The notes under the pieces were generated by a model. The model saw nothing but the letters and a program-made list of their open reading frames with translations. It searched no databases and was not told the DNA's origin. From Craspedostauros australis (lineage: Eukaryota; Bacillariophyta; Bacillariophyceae; Mastogloiales; Achnanthaceae), in NCBI GenBank assembly GCA_026770025.1, contig JAMXDE010000013.1:868001-932000 (forward strand): a stretch of 64,000 bases of DNA, in the 5' to 3' direction. This document shows, piece by piece, positions 1 through 10,955 of the stretch (position 1 is its first letter; every line of letters begins with the position of its first letter). A program made the position numbers and the translations under genes.

Positions 1-70
1 TGATGTGTTGGATTGAGTTGAGGAGTGGTCTGCAGATAGCAAGAGCCATTCTTGCGATCCGACCTGAGTT

Positions 71-1657
71 TCAATACTCTTCCTCGTCCGAGTCTTCCAT
101 GATTTGATACATGGCGACTCTGAGCTTGTCCGCCTTTGCCTTGCTGAGTGGCTTGTCGGCTTCCTTCTCTTTCTTCTTGTCCTTCGACATGCGGCATTCC
201 TTGGGATCGTGACGGACCCACTTGCCCTTGTCGCCGTGGTTCGGGCACCACCAGATGTCCTTGCCATTCTTGTCGGACTTCTTGTGCGGTTCCCCGGCGT
301 TGGGAGGAGTCAGGTACCAGGGAGTATCGCCCTTTCCCTTCTCCTTCTTGCCGTTCTTCTTCTCTTTGCCCTTGTCCTTGTTGCTGTTGCTGCCTTTCTT
401 GTCGTTTCCTTTCTTGTTGTTGCCCTTGGCCTTCTTCTTGAGTTGATCGATCTGGGCGGTGAGCGCCACGATCTTTCGATCGGCCTCTGTGGGTTCCTTC
501 CATGTTCCGTTCTCGACCATGGTCTTGTACTTGGTGTCTGCAAGTGACATGAGTTGATCTGCTGAGAGGTCTCCGCCTTCGTTGTGCAAGTCCTCCTTCG
601 TGCTGATGTATGACACGAACCTTGGGTCCTCCACAGTGCGGTATGCCTTGAAGAGGTTGACCAGGAGGTCGAGCGTCTTGGCTCCACGTGACGCGAGGTC
701 ATTGCGTTGCTGCTTGACGTACTCGTTGAACTCTGTGACATTTCCTTCGAGCTCGATGATCTTGTCGTCCAGCGATGCGAGTCTGGTTCGAATGACGGAC
801 ACGGTGGCGTTGGTGTCGACTTGAGAGAGCATCATGAGCACCTTGAAGTAGAGAAGTCCACACTGTTCCTTGCGGACCGTATACTTCTTCACCTCCAGTC
901 CCATTCGTGATTTGCCGCTCTCCGTGAGTGAGTTGGAGAGGCATGCAAAGATCATTTGTGAGTTCTGCGCGTCTCTGGTTGGGGACTTGATCATCACTTG
1001 GCAATGTGCTCTGAGTGACTCGTATGGGATCATTCCATGTTCATTGATGAGGTTGTATGATGTTCCTTGGACGTGGAATGTGAGTGTTGGCCACCAGTTG
1101 GACAGAGTTGCTCGGTTGCGCAAGTCGTTGAGGAACACATTGATGGACTGTGACTCCACTCCGAACTCGTGCTGGAGCGGTTCGATCGCCTTGTTGTAAA
1201 TGCTCACGTCTCGCTTGCGTTCCCAGTTGAGTGGCCTGTTGTGCAGCCTTGCTGGGGTGAGTGCGAACGTGTTCGTGCGGCGTCTGCGGATGGCTGGTTC
1301 GATGTCTTCTTCTTCTTCATCGTCGTTGTCATCGTCGTCGTCGTCATCCTCATCATCGCTGTCGTCGTCGTCGTCGTTGTCGTCTCCTCCACCTCCGTCT
1401 CCTCCATTGCCTGCAGGGTTGTTTGCTGGATCTGCTGGTGGAGGCGGATTGTTGCCAGGTGGAATGATGATGTCTCCATTGGTTCCATCGGGGGTTCCCT
1501 CGTTGTTGCCGAGGTCCTCTTTGGTGGGGTCTTGGTCATCATCGTCGTTCTCTTTGTTGCGTTTGTTGCGGTCTGCCTTCCGAGCGAGCGCCACGCTTGC
1601 AGCGTTTCGGGCTTCAGCCGTGGTGCGGCCTCCGGTGCGTCGGACTTGGGTGGACAT
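71..1657 (-). mobile_element. Gag-like reading frame of an LTR-type retroelement
   Basis: An open frame of about 528 residues, reading leftward from an ATG at 1657. Its N-terminal third is acidic and low in complexity, with runs of Asp and Glu. The middle is a helical Gag-like region. A Lys-rich stretch is followed by a Cys/His cluster (CPNH...KEC) that resembles the nucleocapsid-type cluster of Gag-like proteins in diatom retroelements. No protease, integrase or reverse transcriptase lies beside it inside the window, and I found no LTR pair around it. Any polymerase part may lie to the left of base 1. The frame itself looks open throughout. The family assignment rests on overall composition and the Cys/His cluster only, so it is a likely Gag relative and not a firm one. 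Age cannot be judged without its ends. Confidence 0.5.
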
Positions 1658-2702
1658 GTTGATGGTTGGTTTGGTGTGATGGTTTGTCACACTGTTGCTG
1701 TTGTTGTTCGTTGGGTTGTCGATTGTCTTGTGTTGATTGTGTTTTTCTGATGTGTGAGGTGCTCGTTTGGTTTGTCGAGCTCCTGCGTCATGTTGCGCAG
1801 AGGAAGCGTGTTGTTTCCCAGCAGTGGACTCGCCTGGTTTGGACGAGGACGCTGCTTGGCTCTGGTGACAACTAGCAACTTAGGAATGCATTGTAACTGT
1901 GCTGCTAATTGTGAGTGTAATTATGTATGGATGTTGCTTCATTGAGTTGCTTGGCATTCGCGTTGCTATCTGAAGTTTCTCCTCTTTTGGTTTGAATGTA
2001 TCGTGCATCCGTGTCATTGGTGGGCGGGACTGTTTGAACCAATCATGCCTCTCTTCCAGGATCCGATTTGAAGTAGTATACTGTGCGGGGCGGTAGAGCT
2101 ATGCTTCTGGGATCCTTCTCAGTCTCGGATACGATCGTGTCACATGTCTGACTCTCGGATACCTTCGAGTCGATCGATTCGTGCCTTGGATACCAGTTGA
2201 GTCCCGCATGTGATTCTCGGATACCATATTATCCCACACCCAACCCATCACAACCAAGGCGAAAATTGATGTGGCCTCAATGGTGTATCAGGGGGGTGAG
2301 AAGAATGCATGCTGTGCTGTGGCAACAAAATCAAATCAATTGTCACCGAAGTATCTCTGGTTTCAGCGCGAGAGAAAATGGAGACCAGTACGCGGCCGGA
2401 TGATGTTGTCCCACACACCCTCCAGACTTCTCTGGATCGGACTCTACTCGCGCGACTAGTCGTATGGTTAAGATCTCTGCGTTTGTGTCTCGTTTTGGCT
2501 GTCGGTTGGTTTGGAGTGATGCCCTTTTTGGCGCCATTCTGTTGTCCAAAACAACAATCTGAAGTTCGACGGGGATGAGCGTCTGTCTTCAGCATTTTGG
2601 GCATTAATACCGCAGCTCCCATATAGAGAGCGCATTTCGACAACAACACAAAATAGGATACTCTTTGCCAACCATTTCCAAGTATGGATGGTACCTGTGT
2701 AT
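1658..2702. other. Intergenic stretch with a short tandem repeat, no gene
   Basis: No supported coding frame. The only structure I see is a four-unit, roughly 30-bp repeat at 2123-2245, listed separately. The left part is the upstream region of the Gag-like frame and the right end is the 3' flank of the AAA-ATPase gene. Confidence 0.5.
2123..2245. repeat. Degenerate 30-31 bp tandem repeat, four units
   Basis: The core TCTCGGATAC, or its variant CCTTGGATAC, recurs at 2123, 2153, 2184 and 2215, a spacing of 30, 31 and 31 bp. The bases between the cores are only loosely conserved. It lies outside any gene. Confidence 0.7.
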
Positions 2703-5700
2703 TTACTCAAAATCTCGCCGGTATTGCTGCAGCAGAATCTCTACCTTCTTGTTCGCGCCCCACTCTCTAAATAGAGCGATGGACTCCTCTAGATGAACCT
2801 TTGCCTTCTCTCTGTTGCCTCGGCGAGCAAAGAAAGCAGAGTATCTCTCGTTCGCAAGGGCCTGGTTTTGAGTATGCTTCCGTTTCTGCGCCATTCGAAT
2901 GGCAGTTTCGTAGAGCTCCATTGCTTTTTCGTCTTGTCCCTTCAAGGATTTCTTCTCCGCATCCAGCAGCGCGATGTACGGGACGCAATTCGGATTGCCC
3001 TTCTTGGCCCACCTCTTCAATATCTTCAGGAATGTGCGGGCATGTTTTGTGTAGTAGGATGCTTTGTGCTTGTGAGCCATGGCGAAGCAGCAGAGGGTGC
3101 TGAGGAAGAGGAATTTGGCCAGGGGAAAGACGGATGGCGTTTGTTTCAGCCAGTACAGGCAATATTTGATTGCAAGTCGGGAACCAAGCTCGTGGTCACC
3201 AAAGTATGTCGCAAGGTGTAGGTGGAACGTGTCTCGCACTTGATTGTACATTTCAGCCACCGGGTGGTTTTCATCATATATCGGTGATGTTTCATCGTAT
3301 GCGTCTCCTATCAATTTCGTTGTGTGGTTGGAAGCACCTCGGAGATTCAAGACCATCTGCCGTATCATGAGGGTCAGCTGATATGGGATGGTTTGCTGGA
3401 AGTCCCTCATGGTGTTGCCGTAAATCAACGAATCTTGATCAAGTGAAACGAGCGATTTTCCGGTGTTAAACCTGACGACAAGAGAACAGTATAAGCCCCA
3501 TGCACCAGATTCGACGTCACCAACGGACATGCCGGACCTGGATGCTTCCATCAGAGGATTGATACTCTCCTCGAGCGGATGCTTCCAGTGATGGATGCTG
3601 TTATGCTGGTACAGCAGAATCCTCCCGTCCAGGCTACGATCATCCGACGCCCTGCTCACTTTCAGCGCCATCGTCCCATATTTGTGCGCCATGTCGACAT
3701 CTTCCAAGAGAGCAGCAACAAGAATACCCTGGAAGGCCAGAGCTGATGCAGAATACATCGTGATTCCTTGCTTCAAGCTCAATTTCAGTGCCTTCACTGC
3801 GACCAAAGGCACGATATCGGGTGCACTCAAGTAAGTGAACATGCTGAGCTTGTCCAGCGTTTTCATGACGGCTTGGTGATGCTCGTCGCTTGACAAGGAG
3901 AAAGCGCCTGCCATATCGCTTTCCAGGCGTCGAAGGGTGCCCTTGGTTGCCATCAACCCTCGGAGGATGTACGACATCCGACCCAGGGTGGAAGAAGGAA
4001 GATTATGACCAAGCTGTGATAGCAGGTCAAGGCACATCTCCACTGGTCCCTCTCCATCAGCATTCTCTGTGTCTGCAAACGAGATATCGACGAGGACGTG
4101 ATATGCGCGCACTTTGTTGAGGATGCCATAATCATGATTAATGATGGCCTTGCAGTACGATCGTGCGGCGGCGAGGTTGGAGATCACGAAGTGGCTCTCC
4201 GCTGCCGATGAGTACAGCTCCAGGCTCTCCTCACTCAGCGTCTGCCAGTGATCATCTGGAAGGAGATCGATCGCCATGGCGAAGTACGAAGACGCCAGGT
4301 GGAAGGCCGATGCACTGGCGGCCTGCTGTCCAGCCTTGTGGTTGAGCATGACGATCTTCATGCGACGGTCCAGCTTCCGGTGACTGGGCATAAGATCGGG
4401 TCTCGTGTTGAGGAGGTTGGCGATTATGAATATCTTGTTGCTGAGCTCGTTCTCAGAGAGCGCGTACAACAAGATCTCTCCAACACGATACTTGAGCTCC
4501 GAGAGTTGGTCTTCTGTGGGTATCATGGATAGTGCGGCTTCTTGGACCTTGTCGTGACTGAATGAGTATTGAGAGCTGTTGGAGCGTTGCACGCTTGTGC
4601 CCGTGCCCGTGGCTGTGGCTGTGGTCTTATCGGTGTTGGACATGCGTCGCGAGCTGCTGTCGGTTGGTGCCGAGGTTTGGGCATGAGCAGCGTCGACCTT
4701 CTCGATCAACGCTTCTGCCCTGAAAGTCTTGAGGGCAGCGATGATTTCTTCCTCCCTTGCAATCTTGGCGACTTGGAATACCTCGCGGAAGAACTTGGAG
4801 TGGCTGGAGTGAATGAAGAGGCCAGTGATGACTGCGCAGACGTGCGAAGTAGAGAACGTGGCTCCGAGACAGGCCGCAATGGATAGTACCCAGTGCTTGG
4901 AGGCGGACTTTTGGAGTCTCATCTTCATGAGGTCCATGATGTTGTCACCCGCAGCCGCAGATCTGCAGTTGATCTCGTTGACATCCCAGACCCATTCTGC
5001 TGCGTGACTGGCGTCATACGTGGCTCCTGATACTTCTGGGAGTGCCGCTGCTGCTGTTGCGGGCGGTGCTGGTTGAGAAGCCTGAGCGATGAGGCCATCC
5101 TTGACGAGTGAGTCAAGGTACTGCTGGATGAAGAACATGTTGCCTCCAGTCTTCGCATGCACGATCTCTGCCAGAGGCATCAAGTGTTCGAGCGACGATG
5201 AGGTTTCGGACTGTTCTCTCTTGTCGCTCTGTTGTTGAGAAGAGACACGGAAGAGGCATTGCAGATACAAAGCCACTTCATCGATGCTCAAGTCCTCAAC
5301 CGAGAGCTTAATGATCCGAATGGACCGCTCTCTCTTCGATTCCTCCAACGATGCTAGAGTCGCCTTCAGGGTCTGGTTCTCATCCAACATGTTCGAACGG
5401 TACAGTCCGATGATGGTCAATGATACGTTTCGGCTATCCAGCAGCCAGGACTGGACGAGACCCAGTGATTCGCGGTCGGCCCACTGGAGGTCGTCGATGA
5501 CCATCACGACTGGGCAGTAGCTGCAGAGGATCTGCATGAACCTGCGTAGCACGTACTTGATTCGCAGTGTGTGGCTTTTGTAATTCATGGACAAGTCACC
5601 ACCCCCCGCAGCACTGCAAGCGGAAAGGGACACTGCATCATCTGCCACAACAGTTCGAGATGGTACGGCAGGCTCCAGTTTGATGCCACGACTTGCGTTG

Positions 5701-6461
5701 TTGGATGCATTGAGTGTTGTGAGCATCTCGATATTTGGGATGACGTGGGAGAGCAGCGCGAGCTCTCCAGTTGTCAACCCTTGCGACACCAACGATGTGA
5801 CTGTCTGATGTTTGGACCTGGGGATCTGAGCATTCGCTTGCTGCACTGTGGAGGCTTTCATTTCTGACCGGGCCCTCTTAGCGACCTGCTCGCACAGCTC
5901 CATCATAGCTGACTGGATTCCTGCGTAAGGCACGCCCTCCTTCTTGCTGGAGAATTCGCATTTTCCAGTTGCGAAGAAACCGTGGAAAGGTACACCTGCT
6001 TCGTTGTTGTCAACCTGGTCTGGAATGTCCGAGCATGCTGGTTGAGACAGCAGCCTTTCGCGGACTTGGTGGATGAGAGATGACTTGCCGCTGCCCGACT
6101 GGCCAGAGATCAGCACCAACGATCGGATCTGGTTTTGGGCGGTGATTGGTGGCGATAGCTGTGGCAATGGCGGCGAGTGACCTTGTTCCGCATGGCTCCC
6201 GCTGTCACTTGCTGCGCTACTATGGCTGCTGCTACTGCTGCTGCTCGAGGTGGTGATGGTGTCAGTGTGAGTATTGCAGTGAACCTGCTCGGCTGCTGGG
6301 GCTTGATCCGTCGGGGGGCTGGTTGGATCTTCATAGTCTGCGGGTGAAGTCAGTTTCCTCGTTTGTCGGCTTTGGATGGCGTGAAGCAGTATGCGGATCT
6401 CCTTTTCCCGCCCAACTAGACCGACTCTGTCGAATGCGAGTGACACCTTTGGCGCCGTCAT
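2703..6461 (-). CDS. AAA-type ATPase with C-terminal helical (TPR-like) repeats, paralogue A
   Basis: A single-exon gene of about 1252 residues. The frame stays open upstream to 6551, but its first codon there is GTG; the first ATG is at 6461, and from it the protein aligns with the start of paralogue B. Next comes a conserved LVGREKE box, typical of the entry to AAA_16/STAND-like ATPase domains. The Walker A loop GQSGSGKS lies near residues 120-127 and a Walker B segment ending IDDLQWAD near 318-329. The C-terminal half is helical and probably TPR-like, ending in a Lys/Arg-rich tail. Related proteins couple an NTP-switched ATPase to a helical scaffold in signalling; the partner here is unknown. 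No kinase, cyclase or GAF domain follows. Low-complexity Ser-rich inserts sit just before the Walker A loop. Function beyond nucleotide binding is inference. Confidence 0.87.
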   Translation of the reverse strand: MTAPKVSLAFDRVGLVGREKEIRILLHAIQSRQTRKLTSPADYEDPTSPPTDQAPAAEQVHCNTHTDTITTSSSSSSSSHSSAASDSGSHAEQGHSPPLPQLSPPITAQNQIRSLVLISGQSGSGKSSLIHQVRERLLSQPACSDIPDQVDNNEAGVPFHGFFATGKCEFSSKKEGVPYAGIQSAMMELCEQVAKRARSEMKASTVQQANAQIPRSKHQTVTSLVSQGLTTGELALLSHVIPNIEMLTTLNASNNASRGIKLEPAVPSRTVVADDAVSLSACSAAGGGDLSMNYKSHTLRIKYVLRRFMQILCSYCPVVMVIDDLQWADRESLGLVQSWLLDSRNVSLTIIGLYRSNMLDENQTLKATLASLEESKRERSIRIIKLSVEDLSIDEVALYLQCLFRVSSQQQSDKREQSETSSSLEHLMPLAEIVHAKTGGNMFFIQQYLDSLVKDGLIAQASQPAPPATAAAALPEVSGATYDASHAAEWVWDVNEINCRSAAAGDNIMDLMKMRLQKSASKHWVLSIAACLGATFSTSHVCAVITGLFIHSSHSKFFREVFQVAKIAREEEIIAALKTFRAEALIEKVDAAHAQTSAPTDSSSRRMSNTDKTTATATGTGTSVQRSNSSQYSFSHDKVQEAALSMIPTEDQLSELKYRVGEILLYALSENELSNKIFIIANLLNTRPDLMPSHRKLDRRMKIVMLNHKAGQQAASASAFHLASSYFAMAIDLLPDDHWQTLSEESLELYSSAAESHFVISNLAAARSYCKAIINHDYGILNKVRAYHVLVDISFADTENADGEGPVEMCLDLLSQLGHNLPSSTLGRMSYILRGLMATKGTLRRLESDMAGAFSLSSDEHHQAVMKTLDKLSMFTYLSAPDIVPLVAVKALKLSLKQGITMYSASALAFQGILVAALLEDVDMAHKYGTMALKVSRASDDRSLDGRILLYQHNSIHHWKHPLEESINPLMEASRSGMSVGDVESGAWGLYCSLVVRFNTGKSLVSLDQDSLIYGNTMRDFQQTIPYQLTLMIRQMVLNLRGASNHTTKLIGDAYDETSPIYDENHPVAEMYNQVRDTFHLHLATYFGDHELGSRLAIKYCLYWLKQTPSVFPLAKFLFLSTLCCFAMAHKHKASYYTKHARTFLKILKRWAKKGNPNCVPYIALLDAEKKSLKGQDEKAMELYETAIRMAQKRKHTQNQALANERYSAFFARRGNREKAKVHLEESIALFREWGANKKVEILLQQYRRDFE

Positions 6462-7621
6462 GGTGGTCTTTGTCGGCGGCGTCAATCCTCTTGCGAGTGT
6501 TGATGTTGATGTTGATGTTGATGTTGCTGGTTTTGTTGCTGTTGTTGTCACGACCTACGACCGTGGCTGGAGTTGAGTTTGTTGTGCTCTCCCAAGTTCG
6601 AGAAGTGTCGCCAAGACAACAGAGACACCACTTGTCTGCGTTTCGGAATGGTGGAATGTCTCGCCTTGCACACGCACAGAGAGAAGACCATGAGACAGCT
6701 CTCCGTCTGATTCCTGTGGTGCCGACAAATGACATCACGTCCGGCTCCACCCCAACGCGCGAGACACCCTCTCTCTCTCCCTCTCTGTGCATTGGCACCT
6801 CGTCGCGTAGCAGAGAGTCACGATGTGTCGTCTCCGGCTGCTTCAGACGTCTTTGGATGGCGTGGGAGACGCATTGGTGGTGTGTCCTTGGACTTCCCTT
6901 TTTGTTTACTCTTGTCATTTGTTGTTGGTGTTTTGTTTTGATGTGTATGGATTTGATTTGCGATGACTGGCAACGATGTCGTCAAATTGTGACCTTGGGT
7001 TGCCTTGATCGTGCTTCGACAAGAACTCCAATTATGTCATTTTCGTGATCAGTGGCGTTTTTATGGTTTCAATAGTCTCATGGGAGCGTTTTCTTATGGC
7101 TCTCGTATGTCATTCTCAGTTGCTCTGTGATGCTATTGTCGTTCGTTCTTGTTCTTTGAGTAGTTTGGTGATGATGGGATGAAGGAATTTCCGAGTTTCC
7201 GTTCGTTTGCAGAACTTGGCTTTCGCGCCAGTAGCATCAGCGCGACCCCAAATGTCAGTGAAGGATGAGGAGGATGGACACCGAGACATGAATTCGGCTC
7301 GGCAAGATGCCAAGTGAAGCATGCAGCCAATCGCGCCGCCCTGTCCGCTGCGGCAACAGTGGATGCGACAATGGGACACACTGATGAGGTTGAGGTGATA
7401 CCGTTTTTTGGTTTGTGTTTGGCTCAGTTGAAATCTCGTTACCATTTTGCATGATTTTGAGTCACCAACGTGTATCCAAATTTATATTGAGACAAATGTT
7501 CCATTCTACCGCCACTACCACTTGATGATACAAATTCAAGAACAAACGTGCTTCTGATGTTAGGGCGCAATGCAACACAAGGTAACACGCAGCACCACCA
7601 TTCACTCGGGATCAAAGAAGC
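6462..7621. other. Divergent intergenic region
   Basis: It separates the minus-strand AAA-ATPase gene from the plus-strand thioesterase-like gene, so it should hold both promoters. Open frames on both strands here are short, lack recognisable motifs and overlap one another. A GTTGAT-type hexamer run near 6497-6530 is the only local repeat. Confidence 0.5.
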
Positions 7622-8839
7622 ATGATGGACGACATTAGCAAAGAGACGAATGATGCAAAGAGTATCACGGGTATCACGAGCATCGCCAACATCTCTCACA
7701 TCGCAGCGCTGATCGCACATCCCCGTGTGGCATCACGACCTGTCACTCTGCGATGCACATCCGACCTGCAGCCATCAGCCAGCGTTGTGAGCGGGATACC
7801 GATTGGTAGTGGCAACAACGCGCGAGCCGATCAATCGGACGCTAGCCATGATGGAGATTTCGTATCGCATGGAATCAACAGAATCAACGGAATCGACAGA
7901 CTCCGTGATGATCCGCCGTGCATGATCCTCAAACTCCACACAGCCCTGCGCTTGGTCGATCATCACATGCACGCCACGAAGATGCTAATCTGGGAAGACG
8001 GAACAGCACAGCGCATTGGTGGCGCGTGGCTCTGCGCGGGACAGTCCGTCACGTGCTTTCCGCAACCGTTCCCCGACATCATGTCAAGAGTCCACTATGC
8101 GGGAGCAGATGACGTTCATGCCCATGGGTGGATATCCGACTGCGGTAGCAAATCGCTCAAGATGGCGTTCATAATTACGATGCGAGTGGATGGGAAGATG
8201 ATGACAGAGACCAACGGGATGTCAACGAGTTCCGCGGCAGCGCCCATCATCCTGGCATCATGCCAACGAACCTTTGTTTTCCTCCCCAAGTCAGCCAAAA
8301 GACCAATGACGTTGCCACCCGCTGCAAGACGGCTGTTCGTCGCATCCATGTTGCCGATGGCCAACATCCGCGCACCCCGACTGTTCATCCCGCCCATCCA
8401 TCGATTCCAAACCACCGATGCTGCGAAATCGCCACCAAGCACCACGCCTGCGTTCACTGTACCTATCACTCCGCTCATGGTCAACCACGCAGCTCATGTT
8501 GACCATGCGGCGTACGCGGAAGCGATGGTGAATGCAACGCACCGTGATTGGAAAACAAGCATCTCCACCGCGCATCCGACAACCCTCCAAATCCAATACA
8601 TCGGTGCAGCACCCATCCACAACGCGGAGTTGGCTTGCTATACAGAGCGCTTGGCAGGAACAGATGGATCACACGAAACTTCACTCGCCATCGAATTGTG
8701 GGCAAGACGATCATCATCCTCGATGCGCGTCGCGATTGGCCGTATCTTTGTGGAGACGCAAGTAGCACACACTCGTACTAGTATGTCACCCCGCTGGATT
8801 CGGGAGACGAGCGGATCGGCGGTCCGTTCGAGATTGTGA
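7622..8839 (+). CDS. Probable double-hotdog thioesterase-family protein
   Basis: A single-exon frame of 405 residues starting at an ATG. The first ~100 residues look disordered. Residues of about 130-250 show the strand pattern of an acyl-CoA thioesterase hotdog, ending in a loop rich in Pro and Leu before an Arg (TLPPAAR) that commonly closes such a domain. A second hotdog of about 280-390 carries VNHAAHVDHAAY, close to the HVNNxxY signature at the start of the active-site helix in the 4-hydroxybenzoyl-CoA/acyl-ACP thioesterase group. Hydrolysis of an acyl-CoA or acyl-ACP is therefore the likely activity, with unknown substrate. The first domain lacks a matching His signature, so only one active half may remain. 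No targeting peptide is evident. The neighbouring genes give no pathway clue. Confidence 0.62.
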   Translation: MMDDISKETNDAKSITGITSIANISHIAALIAHPRVASRPVTLRCTSDLQPSASVVSGIPIGSGNNARADQSDASHDGDFVSHGINRINGIDRLRDDPPCMILKLHTALRLVDHHMHATKMLIWEDGTAQRIGGAWLCAGQSVTCFPQPFPDIMSRVHYAGADDVHAHGWISDCGSKSLKMAFIITMRVDGKMMTETNGMSTSSAAAPIILASCQRTFVFLPKSAKRPMTLPPAARRLFVASMLPMANIRAPRLFIPPIHRFQTTDAAKSPPSTTPAFTVPITPLMVNHAAHVDHAAYAEAMVNATHRDWKTSISTAHPTTLQIQYIGAAPIHNAELACYTERLAGTDGSHETSLAIELWARRSSSSMRVAIGRIFVETQVAHTRTSMSPRWIRETSGSAVRSRL

Positions 8840-9482
8840 GTTCACGATAGAAAAAGCGGGCACGGGATGCTGCGAAAGGCACAAGATCGTGGTGGCCATA
8901 GCGGCTGCCGGTGCCGCAGCAGTGCTCCTGCAGAAGCATGATGGATGAGGGGAATCTGGAAATGACCTAAAAAGTGCTGCCGAGATCTTCAATCGATCGA
9001 GATGACGCAGATCCGTATGGCACTCTGTTGTGGGTAAGTGTATTTGTACCAAAGTTACATTAGAATACGCGCAAAGACAATGTCGCTTTCATCCGAAACC
9101 TGTCATTGTTCCCGCTCAAGCCATGCGTCGTGGCTGAAGTCTTGTGTTGTTGAAACATTCATGTGGACATTGGCCCCACAGTCACAGCTGCATCACCTGT
9201 GCCGTCCTGTTATCTATCGCACAGCGTCAACCACTGCAACAGCTCTCATTGCTTCTCTTCTGAGTATTGCTCACTGCTTTTGTTACTCGCTGCCATTGAA
9301 TATTTTGTGATATTATTTAGCAAATACTTTGCTTTGTGTTATTGTTGACCATACTTGCACCCCACGGGGGTCAGAATGAAATCAGTGATGATTGAGCACA
9401 CTCGCTGTGGCTCTGCTTTGCGACTGCATCGACATCGTTGCGTGGTCCTTTGCTGACGTTCAAACGAAGATCTGCTGCCTCT
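8840..9482. other. Intergenic region, no gene seen
   Basis: Convergent space between the thioesterase-like gene and the gene fragment to its right. The small open frames here have no recognisable motif or biased composition. Confidence 0.5.
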
Positions 9483-10300
9483 CTACCGTGAATCACCCGA
9501 TTCGTCGCAAACCATGGTGACGAAGAATGAGGTTGGACCGCCGTTCATGCCGACCAGCTGGGCGGTCGCGGTTCCTGCTGCAGTTGTGTCGTACAGGGCG
9601 TTGGATTTGCATTCATTGCCGGTCGGAAGCTTCCCACTTCTGAGGGCATCGTCGTCCAATGCACAAATTTGGATGTAGGCGTCTGTTGGTGTGACACCGA
9701 GCAGGCTCCCCTGAGACTCGGACATGGGGCACATCCAGACGAGCTGGGGAGAGACATCGATGACGGGAAGGGCGAAGAATGGATTGAACTCATCGCAATT
9801 TTCGAGATCCTCGCACAGGACGGAGTCGAAGGTGTTGGCCGTTGAGGTCTTGTCGAAGATAGTGTCGCCACCCTCGGCGTTAGCCTTGGTCTCCGACTCA
9901 ATTTTGGCGGCGTCCTCGCCAACCGCTGCTCCGAAGCCTCCGAAGAAGGATCCGACGCCTCCCGGGCAGTCCCTGATGAAGCGAAACTCGCTCACCGATC
10001 CCGCGTCGCTCTGTTCAATGACTGGGCCTTTCACCAAGATGCTGGCGTCGAGCTAGTTGTCGTAGTTGCAGGTTCTGCAGATGCATTCCATGGTCTTGGA
10101 GGTATCGCGTTGGTTGTTGGTCTCGATTGGGGTGGTGCTGGAATCCACGAAGCGCAGGCTGCAGCTGCGCACCTTCACGGTGGATTCCGCAAAGCGAGTC
10201 GCGAGCAGAGGCAGCGCCACTGAAAGACCCAGCTTCACCAAGTCCGGATCAAGGTCGTCGATGAAGAGCTTTCTTCCATCAGCACGCGTCGCTGCGTCCT
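9483..10300 (-). pseudogene. Truncated gene fragment of unknown function abutting an LTR
   Basis: On the minus strand one frame is open from the LTR edge at about 10300 down to 9483 except for a single TAG at 10053-10055. The part after the stop has no ATG near its beginning, which argues against two independent genes. The translated segments have scattered cysteines (CICRTC, CEDLENC) and many acidic residues, suggesting a secreted or lumenal protein, but I recognise no family. The upstream end stops exactly at the 3' LTR of the neighbouring copia element, so the 5' part is missing. I could not find a convincing continuation beyond the far end of the element at 17495. It is most simply a host gene remnant cut by, or rearranged with, the element. 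Confidence is low to moderate that it was ever a gene. Confidence 0.45.
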
Positions 10301-10931
10301 TATTAGAACGTAATCGTAGATGGGTTTGAAGATACCGCACCGAGAACGTAGAGTGATCAAGTCGTTGTTGTTGGTGAGGAGAGTGTTGGTTTACTGTGTT
10401 ATTCGTATGGTAGTTGGAATGCTGTCGAGCTCACAAGATTGTCTTCTTGGAACTGTGAGCATGATAGAGGCATGACATGATCTCATGCAATTGCAGACGA
10501 AATTAACACGGAGACAACACGACAAATGTGCGTGTTACTGCGTGAAGATGAGGTGCAAAAGGTCAATGAACAAAACACCGCGATAGCCCGTGTTGTGAAT
10601 TACGTCTTCTCACGATGTTGCTAGTAGTACGATCACACGATTGATCGTATTCACTTGAGAAGGTCAGGGCAAGATTCGCACGTGTCACACCCAAGATCCA
10701 AGTCTGTCCTGATTGGGCAGATTGGCTCATCTTGGCAAGAAATCAATTTCCACGACATTTTTGGATCTGTGATTGAGGGAAAACGATTCTTGCGACGCGA
10801 AATGCGACACAAATCTGACACAACGGATTTTCGACCAAAATTTCCGTTCGGAACGGAAAAGGTAAGAAAAGTGAAGATTTCTGATTGGTCGACGGGTGTC
10901 GCTATTGTTAGAGATTTAGCGTGCGCTAATA
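10301..10931 (-). repeat. 3' LTR of the first copia element
   Basis: 631 bp, nearly identical to 16864-17494. Its ends form an inverted TATTAG/CTAATA pair instead of the usual TG/CA. A GGGGAG purine tract adjoins its inner edge on the element's strand. Confidence 0.92.
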
Positions 10932-10955
10932 CTCCCCAAAGCGTGTCCCGGACAT

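Noticed and set aside
1169-1750. Hydrophobic plus-strand frame with long Val and Ile runs
   Set aside because: It is the complement of the acidic Asp/Glu runs of the Gag-like frame and not a membrane protein.
6323-7048. 241-codon plus-strand and 195-codon minus-strand frames upstream of AAA paralogue A
   Set aside because: They overlap each other and the 5' end of the ATPase gene, have no domain and no codon-bias signal.
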